From: Nonomuraea sp. NEAU-A123
Lineage (GTDB): Bacteria; Actinomycetota; Actinomycetes; Streptosporangiales; Streptosporangiaceae
Length of the DNA: 64,000 nt
Direction: 5' to 3'
Assembly: GCF_018603905.1 (NCBI RefSeq)
Contig: NZ_JAHFZZ010000013.1
Coordinates: 1 to 64,000 of the forward strand
A model generated the notes under the pieces. It ran no database searches. It saw only the letters and a program-made list of their open reading frames with translations, and was not told the origin of the DNA. Shown here one piece after another: positions 16,168 to 25,532 of this stretch. A program made the position numbers and the translations under genes. Every line of letters begins with the position of its first letter. The first letter of the stretch is position 1.

Positions 16168-18801
16168 TCAAACCGTGAGACTGGTCCGCATCAGCGAGTC
16201 CACTCCGCGAGCCGCCATCGGCCGCGCCACCAGGAAGCCCTGGCCTCTGGTGCAGCCCATCTCCCGCAGGAGTTCGAGCTGCTCGGGGCGCTCGATGCCC
16301 TCGGCCACCACGATGAGGCCCAGGTCGTGGCCGAGCCGGACGATCGTGCGGGTGAGCAGGGTCAGCGTCTCGTCCCGGGCCAGTCCGGACACGAACGACG
16401 GATCGATCTTGATCATGTCGACCGGGAGCTGCCTGAGGAAGGCCAGCGAGGCGTAGCCGGTGCCGAAGTCGTCGATGGCCAGCCGTACGCCCAGGGCGCG
16501 CAGCTCTGACAGCCGCTTGACCGTCTCCTCGGCGTCCTCGACGAGCATCTCCTCGATCACTTCGAGGGTGAGGGCGGAGGCGGGCAGCCCGCTCTCGGCC
16601 AGCGCCTCCTCGACCGTCTCGACGAAGCGCGGCGCGGTGATCTGGCGGGCCGACAGGTTGAGCGACAGTCCGATGTCCCAGGAGGAGGCCCGCCAGGCGG
16701 CCACCTCGCGGCACGCCTCGTGCAGGATCCACTCGCCCAGCGGCACGATCAGGCCGGTGTCCTCGGCGGGGCCGAGGAACTGGTCGGGCGGCACGAACTC
16801 CGAGCCGCGCCACCACCGCACCAGCGCCTCCACCGCGGTCACCCGGGAGGTGGCCAGGTCGACGACCGGCTGGTATTCGATGGCGAACTGGTGCTCGATC
16901 AGCGCCCGCTGCAGGTCGGCCGCCAGCTCCAGCCTGCGTACCACGTCAGCGTGCATCTGCGCGGCGAACACCTCCACCCGGCGCCCGCCCAGCTCCTTGG
17001 CCCTGGCCATGGCCACGTCGGCGTTGCGGATGAGGTCGCCGGAGGGCATGTCGTCCTCGGCGAAGGCCACGCCCACGCTCGCGGTGAGCGCCACATCGCG
17101 GTCGGCCACCCGGAACGGCTCCTGCGAGACCGCCCTGACCAGGCGTTCGGCCAGGTCGACCGCTATTTGCGCCTCGCCGCCTGTCTCCAGGAGCACCGCG
17201 AACTCGTCGCCGCCCCACCGGGCGAGCGTGTCGTCGGGGCGTACGGCACCGCGCAGCCGGCGCGCGGCCTGCCCGAGCAGGTAGTCGCCGCTGGCGTGGC
17301 CGACGGAGTCGTTGACCGAGGTGAACCCGTCGAGGTCGAGGAAGATGACCGCTACGTTGCCGGACATCCTGCCGGACAGCACCTCGCGCGTGCGCTCCTC
17401 GAAGTAGGAGCGGTTGGGCAGCCCGGTGACGCCGTCGTGGAAGGTCAGGTGGGCGACCTGGTTGCGCAGGGCCTCCTCGTCGCTCACGTCCCTGGTGGTC
17501 ACCAGGAGCTGGTCCTCGCCGCCCACGTGGCGGGTGGCGACGGACTCGGTGGGCCGCCAGGTGCCGTCGGCCGCGCGTACGCGGCAGGCGATCAGGCAGG
17601 CCCCGGAGGTGGCGCCCTCGTCGTCGAGGCCCATCGCGCGCAGCGCGGCCTGGATGCCGGGTACGTCCTCCGGGTGGATGTAGTCGAAGATCGTCCCGCC
17701 GACGAGCTGCTCGGGGCGGTAGCCGTACGTCACCTCGACCCCGGCACCGATCTCGGACACCACGCCCTCGTAGTCGCAGATCAGCACCACGTCGCCGGTG
17801 CTCTCGGCCAGCTCCCTGAGCTGCCGGTCGCCGAGCGAGACCTGCCTGCGCAGCCGCACGTTGGCCGCGGCGAGCACGAACAACCGGAGGACCAGGAGCA
17901 GGACCACCGAGGCGATGAGCACGACGACGCCGGTGACCGGCGTCTGCGCCTGCCCGCCCGCCAGGTGCACGAGCAGCGTGCAGGTCGCGACGGCGACCAG
18001 GGCCATCGGCACCACCGCGATCAGGTTGCCGATGGCGCTACGGTCCGGGCGGGCGTCCGGGTCGGCCGGGAGCCGCCCCCAGGGCACGGCGGCCAGGAGC
18101 AGGTACGCCACAGGCGCGATCATGATGCACCACGTCGGCGGGACCCCGCCGGTGAGACGCGCGATCGCGGCGGCCACCCCGGCGACCGTGGTGGTGGCGA
18201 GCACGCCGATGCCCGCGAGGCCGATCGGCCAGGCCGCGCTCCTGCTCGTGATGACAGAGGGGATCACGGCGCAGGTCACCAGCAGGGTGATCATCGGCGG
18301 CAGCATGGCGAAGGTGAACATCGCCGGGTCGGCGGCGTCGGCGTAGACCTGCCGCAGCAGCACCACCCAGGCGATCACGAAGACCGAGGCGGCGCACAGG
18401 TAGGCGCCGGTGACGTGCCGCAGCACCACCGTGGCGGGCAGTCTGCGCCGGGCCGCGATGAGCACCCCGCCCGCCGTGAGCACCCCGCCGAGCAGCACGA
18501 GCAGGTCCGCGAAACTCACCGCGACGCTGGAACTGTCGGCGATCGGGCGTACCCCGACCCCGGCGGCCCAGACGATGGCTCCGCTGCCCATCCAGCGGGC
18601 GCCCATCGCGGTCGAGCGGTGCTCGCCCAGCTTGACCGAGGCGACCAGGAGTGAGGCGGCGGCGAGCAGCGCCGCGAGCAGTCCGGCGATCGCGCCGGTG
18701 AGCAGAGCCGGGCCGCCCGCAAGGAGCGCAGCCGCGAACCCCGCCGCACCGAACGCCGCCGCGGCGGCCAGTGGTGCCCGTGGATCACGCCAGCGGATCA
18801 C
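16168..18801 (-). CDS. Membrane-bound PAS-GGDEF-EAL cyclic di-GMP protein
   Basis: The 877-residue protein has about ten N-terminal membrane helices (residues 10-320), a PAS domain (about 335-450), a diguanylate cyclase domain and a phosphodiesterase domain. The GGDEF site is intact (RWGGDEFAVLL), with an inhibitory-site RPDD five residues earlier. The EAL domain keeps VEALVRW, NLSARQ, DDFGTGYASL, KIDPSFV and VAEGIE, all needed for metal and substrate binding. It could therefore both make and degrade c-di-GMP, which controls development and morphology in actinomycetes. Its stop is only 55 bases upstream of the ilv leader, in the same direction; read-through is possible. Confidence 0.92.
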   Translation of the reverse strand: MIRWRDPRAPLAAAAAFGAAGFAAALLAGGPALLTGAIAGLLAALLAAASLLVASVKLGEHRSTAMGARWMGSGAIVWAAGVGVRPIADSSSVAVSFADLLVLLGGVLTAGGVLIAARRRLPATVVLRHVTGAYLCAASVFVIAWVVLLRQVYADAADPAMFTFAMLPPMITLLVTCAVIPSVITSRSAAWPIGLAGIGVLATTTVAGVAAAIARLTGGVPPTWCIMIAPVAYLLLAAVPWGRLPADPDARPDRSAIGNLIAVVPMALVAVATCTLLVHLAGGQAQTPVTGVVVLIASVVLLLVLRLFVLAAANVRLRRQVSLGDRQLRELAESTGDVVLICDYEGVVSEIGAGVEVTYGYRPEQLVGGTIFDYIHPEDVPGIQAALRAMGLDDEGATSGACLIACRVRAADGTWRPTESVATRHVGGEDQLLVTTRDVSDEEALRNQVAHLTFHDGVTGLPNRSYFEERTREVLSGRMSGNVAVIFLDLDGFTSVNDSVGHASGDYLLGQAARRLRGAVRPDDTLARWGGDEFAVLLETGGEAQIAVDLAERLVRAVSQEPFRVADRDVALTASVGVAFAEDDMPSGDLIRNADVAMARAKELGGRRVEVFAAQMHADVVRRLELAADLQRALIEHQFAIEYQPVVDLATSRVTAVEALVRWWRGSEFVPPDQFLGPAEDTGLIVPLGEWILHEACREVAAWRASSWDIGLSLNLSARQITAPRFVETVEEALAESGLPASALTLEVIEEMLVEDAEETVKRLSELRALGVRLAIDDFGTGYASLAFLRQLPVDMIKIDPSFVSGLARDETLTLLTRTIVRLGHDLGLIVVAEGIERPEQLELLREMGCTRGQGFLVARPMAARGVDSLMRTSLTV

Positions 18802-19039
18802 AGTCGTTAGCCCATCCCGTCTCGAACACTGTCTCAGTGATCGCCGAAGTCCGGTCGATCACATCGCCAGTGTGTGCGTTTGCGGGTGTGCGGGTGGTGA
18901 CAACGACGATGTCGTCACCGATCTGATAACCACACAGACCAATTGCCCCGAAGATTCACTTGACAGCGAGTCAGGAAGCCTCAGTTAGAGGCAACCGTAC
19001 GCACCGAAGGTCACGGACCAGCCACGTTCCGGAATCCTC

Positions 19040-19948
19040 TCAATATGCGTCGGTGATGATGTTGTTCAGCTGCTCACCGGACAGATAGCGGAGGAGTTGC
19101 GAGCGCATCAGGCGCAGCATGCGCCGCCCTGACGCGGGGGTGCTGCCCGCGACGTGCGGGGTGATCAGCAGGCCGGGCGCGCTCCACAGTGGGTGGCCCG
19201 CCGGCAGCGGTTCGGGGGCGGTCACGTCGAGCGCCGCGCGCAGCCTGCCGGTCTTCAGCTCCGAGACCAAGGCATCGGTGTCGACGACGCCGCCGCGCGC
19301 CGCGTTGACCAGCACGGCGCCGTCCTTCATCCGGGCCAGGAACCCGGCGTCGGCCATTCCGGCGGTCTCCGGCGTGGCGGGTACGAGCAGCACCACGACG
19401 TCGGCGTCCGGCAGCAGCGCGGGCAGCTCGTCGAGGGGGTGCACGCCGTCGCGCGCGCTCCTGGCCACCCGGACGATCTCGACCTCGAAGCCGTCGAGCC
19501 GCCGCTCCAGCGCCGCGCCGATGGAGCCGTAGCCGACGATCAGCACCGTCGAGTCGGCCAGCACGTCCGTGTGGTGGTAGGTCCACTCCCCCTGGCGCTG
19601 CGCGTCGACGAAGCCCGGGAACTCCCGCAGCACCGCGATCATCGCGCCGACCGCCCACTCGGCGGTGCCGGCGTCGTGCACGCCGCGCGCGTTGCACAGC
19701 ACCGCGCCTTCGGGCATGTGGGGCCGGTACGGTTCCACGCCCGCGGTGACGGTCTGTACGAGGCGCAGCGAGGTCATCGCGGCCAGCACGTCCTGCACAT
19801 CCGCGACCGTGACCAGCGGCGGGATCCACACCTCCACGTCGCCTATGCCATCAGGAATTGGCCCCGTACCGTCATAAACGTCGCATTCCACCCCTGGCAG
19901 ATCGGTCAGAACATCGGCAACAGCACCAGAAGGGACCCAGATCTTCAT
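19040..19948 (-). CDS. D-isomer-specific 2-hydroxyacid dehydrogenase
   Basis: The 302-residue NAD(P)-dependent enzyme interconverts a 2-hydroxy acid and a 2-oxo acid. The Rossmann motif is VGYGSIG. The catalytic set is present as the Arg in AARGGVVD, the Glu in DVTAPEPLP and the His in TPHVAGST. The protein is shorter than phosphoglycerate dehydrogenase (SerA) and lacks an ACT domain, so it is not the housekeeping serine enzyme. The substrate is unknown; glyoxylate/hydroxypyruvate reductase is one option. It is divergent from the sugar dehydrogenase at 19978 with only 29 bases between them. Confidence 0.9.
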   Translation of the reverse strand: MKIWVPSGAVADVLTDLPGVECDVYDGTGPIPDGIGDVEVWIPPLVTVADVQDVLAAMTSLRLVQTVTAGVEPYRPHMPEGAVLCNARGVHDAGTAEWAVGAMIAVLREFPGFVDAQRQGEWTYHHTDVLADSTVLIVGYGSIGAALERRLDGFEVEIVRVARSARDGVHPLDELPALLPDADVVVLLVPATPETAGMADAGFLARMKDGAVLVNAARGGVVDTDALVSELKTGRLRAALDVTAPEPLPAGHPLWSAPGLLITPHVAGSTPASGRRMLRLMRSQLLRYLSGEQLNNIITDAY

Positions 19949-19977
19949 GCCGAGAACCTTACGACTAGGGAGGAAGT

Positions 19978-21033
19978 ATGGAACACATGAGAACGCTCAT
20001 GACCGTCTTGCTGTTCACCCTGCTGACCGCCTGCTCCAGCGCCGGTGGCGCGGTGTCGACGGTCCCCGCCGCGCCACCGCCCGGCGAGCCGAAGACCGTG
20101 GCGAGGGATCTGGCCGTGCCGTGGGAGATCGCGTTCCTGCCCGGTGGCGACGCGCTGGTGACCGAGCGTGACACGGCCAGGCTGCTGCGCGTGACCCGGG
20201 CGGGCAAGGTCACCGAGCTGGGCCGGATCCACGGGGTCACCCCCGACGGCGAGGGCGGGCTGATGGGCGTGGCGGTCAAGGGGGACCAGCTCTTCGTGTA
20301 CTTCACCGCGGCCGACGACAACCGGATCGTCCGTTACCGGTTCACCGGCGACACGGTGTCCGACCCGAAGGTGATCGTACGGGGCATCCCGAAAGGCGGC
20401 ATTCACAACGGCGGCCGACTGGCGTTCGGCCCCGACGGCTTCCTGTACGCCACCACGGGCGAGACGGGCGACCGGCAGCTCGCCCAGCGGCGCGACTCCC
20501 TCGGCGGCAAGATCCTGCGCATGACGGTGGACGGCGCCCCCGCGCCCGGCAACCCGTTCGGCACGCTCGTCTACAGCCTCGGCCACCGCAACGTGCAGGG
20601 CCTGGCCTGGGATCCGGCGGGCCGGCTGTACGCCTCGGAGTTCGGCCAGAACCGCCACGACGAGGTCAACCTCATCAAGCCGGGCGCCAACTACGGCTGG
20701 CCCGAGGTGGAGGGCAAGGGCGACGACCCGGAGTTCGTCAACCCGATCATCACCTGGCCCCCCTCGGAGGCCTCACCTTCCGGCGCGGCCTACGCCGACG
20801 GCTCGCTCTGGGTGGCCGCGCTGCGCGGCGAGCGCCTGTGGCAGATCCCGCTCGGCCAGGACGGCTCGCCCGGCACGCCGGTCGCGCACTTCACCGGCAC
20901 GTACGGCCGGCTCCGCGGCCTGGCCACGGCCCCCGACGGCACGCTGTGGATGTCCACCAGCAACAAGGACGGCCGGGGCGACCCCAGGGACGGCGACGAC
21001 CGGATCCTGTCCGTCAGCCCGCGCCGTTCCTAG
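19978..21033 (+). CDS. PQQ-type glucose/sorbosone dehydrogenase lipoprotein
   Basis: The 351-residue protein has a lipoprotein signal (LLTAC lipobox, Cys at residue 19), so it acts outside the membrane. The mature part is a six-bladed beta-propeller of the soluble glucose/sorbosone dehydrogenase family: PWEIAFLPGGDALVTERDT, GGLMGVAV, GGRLAFGPDGFLYATTGE, SLGHRNVQGLAWDP and QNRHDEVNLI are characteristic. Such enzymes oxidise aldose sugars using PQQ or a related cofactor. GGAGGAA precedes ATG 19978; ATG 19987 is a possible alternative. Its end overlaps the convergent VanW gene by four bases. Confidence 0.9.
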   Translation: MEHMRTLMTVLLFTLLTACSSAGGAVSTVPAAPPPGEPKTVARDLAVPWEIAFLPGGDALVTERDTARLLRVTRAGKVTELGRIHGVTPDGEGGLMGVAVKGDQLFVYFTAADDNRIVRYRFTGDTVSDPKVIVRGIPKGGIHNGGRLAFGPDGFLYATTGETGDRQLAQRRDSLGGKILRMTVDGAPAPGNPFGTLVYSLGHRNVQGLAWDPAGRLYASEFGQNRHDEVNLIKPGANYGWPEVEGKGDDPEFVNPIITWPPSEASPSGAAYADGSLWVAALRGERLWQIPLGQDGSPGTPVAHFTGTYGRLRGLATAPDGTLWMSTSNKDGRGDPRDGDDRILSVSPRRS

Positions 21034-23060
21034 TTACTGGTCGCGCACGTCGTCTGGGCCTGCGGCCGGTACTTCGTGGTCAGCTTCTTGTCCCGCTTGA
21101 CTTCCTTGCCGTCCTTGAAGAACACGCGGGTGACGTCGATCGTGAAGCCCTGCTCGCCGACCGTGGCCATGCAGCCAGGGGCGGAGCTGGTCTCGCGGCG
21201 GAACGGGGTGAGGTTTCGCTTCTCCGACTCGACGGCCTCGATCTTGTCGTAGCGCCTGGTGCTCCACAGCTGCACGGTGACCGAGGTGTCGGTCGACGCC
21301 GTCTTGATCAGCACGCCGTAGTCGGAGTCGTTGCGCCACTTGAGGTCCATGTCCGGGTAGAGCAGGGCGGCGTCGCGACCGGCCGGGTAGCGGGCGGCGT
21401 GGTAGTCCATCGGCAGGTGGTAGACGTCGTCGAACCCGCCGAAGAAGGCCGCGTTGTACATCGTGGTGGCGAACTGCGAGGCGCCGCCGCCGATCATGGG
21501 CACCATCCGGCCGCCGACGATCTGCCCCGCCTGGACGTAGCCGCCCTCGACGGTCCGCTCGCCCACGATGTCGTTGATCGAGAACGTCTCCCCTGGCTTC
21601 ACCAGGTAGCCGTCGAGCTGGGCCGCCATCCGCTGGATGTTCGTCACGCGGGGCAGGCAGCAGTCGTAGGTCGTGGTGAACTCGGCGATGTTCTCCTTGA
21701 TGCCGAGCCCGCTCACCTCTTCGGTGCCCACCTTCGGGGGGACCACGGCGAGCGACACGGGGATGACGCGCGCGCCACTGCCGCTGACCACCTTGGCCAC
21801 GTCGCGGGCCAGTTGCTTGGCGTCGACACCCCTGCCGCGATGGGCGGGGACCAGCACCGGCTTGCCGTTGACGATCTGGTAGGTGGCGTCACGCGGCGCC
21901 TGCGCCGCGTCGACGAGCTTGCTCTCCACCGAGGTGAGCGCCGCTTCGGCATTGAACTGGGGGGTCAGCGCGCCGCTGTCGTCGGAGACGAAGGTCAGGT
22001 TGGCGGCGATCGCGGCCGGGGGCAACTGGGCCTGCTTGGCGCCCAGCTTCAACGTCAGGGGAGCGGAGACCGCCCGCTTGGCGGCGGTCTCGGCCTGCTT
22101 GACGGCGGTGGCCGTGGTGTCGGGCTTGGCGGGCCTGAGCGCGAGGAAGACGGATTCGCGGCCGGTGAGGAAGGCGTCGGTGATCACACGGACGGCGTCG
22201 CTCTTGTCGAGCACCACGCCGTCGTGCGGCTCCGAGGTGACGGGCTGCCCGTTCTTGAAGGCCACCCGGCCGTCACGCGGCTTCTTGTCGTAGGTCTCCG
22301 CCAGCCCCTCGATGGTCCTGGCCAGCTGGGAGGAGTCGATCGTCATCTTCGGCTGGAGCTCGGTGGTGCCGGTCAGCCCGCGCCATACCTCGACCGGGCT
22401 GGGGAAGCCGCTGGGCGCCTGCCCGATCGTGCTGACCACGTCGAGCTCAAGACCGGCCTCGTCGGCCTGGATGGTCTCCTTGCGACCGCCGATGTCGGCC
22501 ACGACGGGCTTGTTCAGCTTGGTCGAGAGTGCGGTGCGGAGCTTGTCGGCCGCCTGCGTCACGGTGAGTCCGCCGATGTCCACACCGGCCACGCGCGTAC
22601 CACGCAGTACGGACCCCGACATGAGCACGGCCGGCACCAGGTACGCCAGCACCAGCAGGACCACGACGAGCAGGACCAGCGCGGGCAGGAGGCGACGGCG
22701 GCGGGACGGCTCCGGATCGAGGAAGGCGGGCAGCCGCTCGGAGGCGCCCGGCAGGCCGAACACGGGGGCGGGCGGCGCGGGCGGATCCTGCCAGCGCCCC
22801 TCGTTCACCGGCCACGGCTGGGGCGGAGGTGCCACCGGAGGCAGAGCGCCGCCGCCGTTCGGGCCATTCTGGCCACTCGGGCCGTTCGGCACGCTGGGAG
22901 TCGGTGGTCGTGGCTCCGGCTGACCGGGCGGCCCGAAGATGTCACGAGACACTCCCGGGGGCAGCCCTTCGACCCGAGGCTTCTTACTGCCGCCTGACAT
23001 GGGCAAAGGCACTGAAGCGAAAGGGTCGGTCGGCGATTCGATCGGTCCGGCGTTACGCAC
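21030..23060 (-). CDS. VanW family membrane-anchored wall protein
   Basis: The 676-residue protein starts at GTG 23060 behind GGGAGGAG. It has a Pro/Gly-rich cytoplasmic N-terminus (about 1-120), one membrane helix (about 126-150), then extracellular peptidoglycan-binding-like repeats (about 160-440) and the VanW domain (about 450-640; GGGASQFATTMYNAAFFGG, RYPAGRDAALLYPDMDLKWRN). VanW proteins are linked to cell-wall processes and to vancomycin-resistance clusters, but their reaction is unknown. A CC pair and further Cys residues flank the VanW domain and may form disulphides. Nothing else here suggests glycopeptide resistance, so this is likely the common actinobacterial wall-associated form. 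Confidence 0.9.
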   Translation of the reverse strand: MRNAGPIESPTDPFASVPLPMSGGSKKPRVEGLPPGVSRDIFGPPGQPEPRPPTPSVPNGPSGQNGPNGGGALPPVAPPPQPWPVNEGRWQDPPAPPAPVFGLPGASERLPAFLDPEPSRRRRLLPALVLLVVVLLVLAYLVPAVLMSGSVLRGTRVAGVDIGGLTVTQAADKLRTALSTKLNKPVVADIGGRKETIQADEAGLELDVVSTIGQAPSGFPSPVEVWRGLTGTTELQPKMTIDSSQLARTIEGLAETYDKKPRDGRVAFKNGQPVTSEPHDGVVLDKSDAVRVITDAFLTGRESVFLALRPAKPDTTATAVKQAETAAKRAVSAPLTLKLGAKQAQLPPAAIAANLTFVSDDSGALTPQFNAEAALTSVESKLVDAAQAPRDATYQIVNGKPVLVPAHRGRGVDAKQLARDVAKVVSGSGARVIPVSLAVVPPKVGTEEVSGLGIKENIAEFTTTYDCCLPRVTNIQRMAAQLDGYLVKPGETFSINDIVGERTVEGGYVQAGQIVGGRMVPMIGGGASQFATTMYNAAFFGGFDDVYHLPMDYHAARYPAGRDAALLYPDMDLKWRNDSDYGVLIKTASTDTSVTVQLWSTRRYDKIEAVESEKRNLTPFRRETSSAPGCMATVGEQGFTIDVTRVFFKDGKEVKRDKKLTTKYRPQAQTTCATSN

Positions 23061-23153
23061 GCCTCAATCTCCTCCCGCTCCGCAGCCACATCCTCAGGCA
23101 ACAGTAAGGCACGAGCATTGGGATATGTCACGAGAAATGACTACGGAAGTGTG

Positions 23154-23816
23154 TCAACCTAGCCACCGGTAGCGATGTTCGGGGCGTCCGGCCGTACCGT
23201 ACCGGGGCCTGAGTTCGGCATGCCCGGCGACGCACAGGTATTCGAGGTATCGGCGGGCGCTGACGCGGGACAGGCCCGCGAGCGAGGCGGCCTCGGCCGC
23301 CGACAGGTCGCGGCCCGACTCCCGGAGCGTGTCGGCGACCAGCGCGCACGTCGCCGACGACAGGCCCTTGGGCAGCGGCGCCGCGATGGGCTGCGTGCCG
23401 AACAGCCGGTCGACGTCGTCCTGACGGGCCTCCGCGCCGATGGCGGTGAGCCGCTTGCGGGTGTCGGCGTACTGCTGGAGCCGCTCGGTCAGCGCGGCGG
23501 CGGTGAACGGCTTGATCAGGTAGTTGACCGCGCCGCCGCGCATCGCCTCCCTGACCGTGGACACGTCGCGGGCGGCGCTGATCATGAGGACGTCCACGTC
23601 GTGCAGCGCCTTGAGCACCTCAAGTCCCGACATATCGGGTAGGTAGATGTCGAGCAGCACGAGGTCGGGCCGGTGCTCGGCGGCCATGGCGAGCGCGGCG
23701 GCCCCGGTGTGCGCGGCGGCCACCACCCGGAAGCCGGGCATCCGCGCCACGTAGCCGCTGTGAATGCGCGCCACCATGAAGTCGTCGTCCACGACCAGCA
23801 CCCGGATCTCGTTCAT
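23154..23816 (-). CDS. CitB/DcuR family response regulator
   Basis: The 220-residue protein has an N-terminal receiver domain (VLVVDDDFMVARIH; phospho-acceptor Asp in LVLLDIYLPDMSG; conserved Lys in YLIKPF). Its C-terminal DNA-binding domain is typical of CitB/DcuR regulators (LSAAEAASLAGLSRVSARRY). It starts at ATG 23816, overlapping the sensor kinase stop by four bases; an upstream extension of the frame is a shadow of the kinase gene. It probably activates the divergent tctCBA transporter in response to a tricarboxylate. Confidence 0.93.
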   Translation of the reverse strand: MNEIRVLVVDDDFMVARIHSGYVARMPGFRVVAAAHTGAAALAMAAEHRPDLVLLDIYLPDMSGLEVLKALHDVDVLMISAARDVSTVREAMRGGAVNYLIKPFTAAALTERLQQYADTRKRLTAIGAEARQDDVDRLFGTQPIAAPLPKGLSSATCALVADTLRESGRDLSAAEAASLAGLSRVSARRYLEYLCVAGHAELRPRYGTAGRPEHRYRWLG

Positions 23817-25396
23817 CGCACCGGTTCCCGGACCGGTGCGGGCAGCAGGGCGGTGAAGACGGCGCCGTCCGCGTTGCCTACCTTCACCCAGCCGCCCCTG
23901 CGCAGGCACGCCTGCCGGGTCAGCGCCAGGCCGAGCCCGCGCGGCCCCGAATGGGCGGCCTTGGTGGTGAACCCCTCCCTGAACACCTCTTCGACCAGGT
24001 CAGGAGCGATGCCGGGGCCCGAGTCGCCGACCCGCACGTGCAGGCCCTCGGCGTCGGCCAGCACCGACACCTCGATCGTGCCCGTGGCCCCGTCGAGCGC
24101 GTCGATCGCGTTGGCCACCAGGTTGCCGACCACCAGGACCGCGTCCTGCGGGTCGCCGAGCAGGCCCTCCTCCACGGCGGAGTCCTCGGACAGGACGAGC
24201 TGGACGCCGCGCTCGGCCGCCTCCGCCGACTTGGCGAGCAGCAGCGCGGCCAGCGTCGGGTCCTGGACGCGATCGCGCAGGCCGGTGGCGTACGTGCCGC
24301 GGGTGGTGCGGGTGATGAAGCTGATCGCGGCGTCGTGCTCGCCCAGTTCGAGCAGGCCGACGACGGTGTGCATGCGGTTGGCGAACTCGTGCGCCTGGGC
24401 CCTGAGGGCCTCGGTGGCGCTGCTGGTGTCGTCGAGCTCGCGGGCCAGGCGTACGAGCTCGGTGCGGTCTCTGAGGGTGACCACCCAGCCGCGGTGCTGG
24501 CCGCGTACGGAGACCGGCGTGCGGTTGAGGACCAGCACCCGCTCGCCGTGCAGCACGATCCGGTCCTCCCCCGGGTCGGCCCCGCCCAGCACGTCGCGCA
24601 TCCGCTCGGAGACCGGCATCTGGGTGAGGTCCTCGCCCACCTCGCCGAGCAGCTCGCGGGCGGAGTCGTTGACGAGCGTCACGCGGCCTGCGAGGTCGAG
24701 CGCGAGCACGCCTTCCTTGACCCCGTGCAACACGCCCTCGCGCTGTTCCAGCAGCCCGGCGATCTCGCGCGGCTCCAGGCCGAACGTCTGCCGGCGCACC
24801 CGCGCGGTGATCAGCGCCGCCGCCGCGAGGCCGGAGAGCAGCACGGCCAGCGCGGTCCACACCAGCGGCGGCAGCGCGCCCGCGAGCTGACCGGTGACCG
24901 TGGTCTGGAGCACGCCGACGGAGACCAGGCCGATGACGTTGCCGTACTCGTCGAAGATCGGTGCCTTGCCCCTGACCGTGGTGCCTATCGTGCCGGTCTC
25001 GGTGCCGACCCAGCTCTTGCCGGTGTTCAGCACCGTGTTGCCGTCGGTGGACAGCCGCTTGCCGATCAGCGCGGCGTTGGGGTGGGCGTACCGCGTCTGC
25101 TCGCGGTTGGCGATGACCACGTAGTCGGCGCCGGTCGTCTGCTGGACGCTCAGCGCGAGCGGCTGCAGCACGGTCTGCGGATCCTTGATGTCGAACGCGT
25201 CCCTGACCTGAGGCAGCCCCGCCACGGACTGGGCGATCGCCAGCGCCCGCTGCTCGTACAGCGAGTCCAGTTGAGCGCGCGTGTGATTGGCCCACACGCC
25301 TCCTGTGCCTCCGACGGCCAGCAGCACGATGACCATCTGGAGCACGAACAGCTGGGTTCCGAGGGAGGCGTCACGTACCCGTCTCACCTGGCCCAT
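23813..25396 (-). CDS. CitA/DcuS family sensor histidine kinase
   Basis: The 527-residue kinase has two membrane helices (about 17-37 and 180-200) flanking an extracytoplasmic Cache-type sensor (YVVIANREQTRYAHPNAALI), a cytoplasmic PAS domain (about 215-310), and a kinase core. The phospho-acceptor His lies in AHEFANRMHTVVG, typical of the citrate/C4-dicarboxylate kinase group. ATP-binding boxes are VVGNLVANAIDAL, DSGPGIAPD and PRGLGLALT. It faces tctC divergently across about 135 bases, the standard arrangement for carboxylate sensing that controls Tct uptake. Confidence 0.93.
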   Translation of the reverse strand: MGQVRRVRDASLGTQLFVLQMVIVLLAVGGTGGVWANHTRAQLDSLYEQRALAIAQSVAGLPQVRDAFDIKDPQTVLQPLALSVQQTTGADYVVIANREQTRYAHPNAALIGKRLSTDGNTVLNTGKSWVGTETGTIGTTVRGKAPIFDEYGNVIGLVSVGVLQTTVTGQLAGALPPLVWTALAVLLSGLAAAALITARVRRQTFGLEPREIAGLLEQREGVLHGVKEGVLALDLAGRVTLVNDSARELLGEVGEDLTQMPVSERMRDVLGGADPGEDRIVLHGERVLVLNRTPVSVRGQHRGWVVTLRDRTELVRLARELDDTSSATEALRAQAHEFANRMHTVVGLLELGEHDAAISFITRTTRGTYATGLRDRVQDPTLAALLLAKSAEAAERGVQLVLSEDSAVEEGLLGDPQDAVLVVGNLVANAIDALDGATGTIEVSVLADAEGLHVRVGDSGPGIAPDLVEEVFREGFTTKAAHSGPRGLGLALTRQACLRRGGWVKVGNADGAVFTALLPAPVREPVR

Positions 25397-25532
25397 GGAA
25401 ACATGCCGAGGTCACGGGGGGGTTGCGACCAATACGACCTATACGACGGCTATCGTAAAAAGGTCGACTCCATCGGCAGCGGACTTCACCATCCAGTATC
25501 TCGTAACGTGAAATCCCCCCTTTGGAGTGATC

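Noticed and set aside
21030..23060. Vancomycin-resistance locus
   Set aside because: VanW proteins are widespread in actinobacteria; no vanH, vanA, vanX or VanRS-type genes are near.
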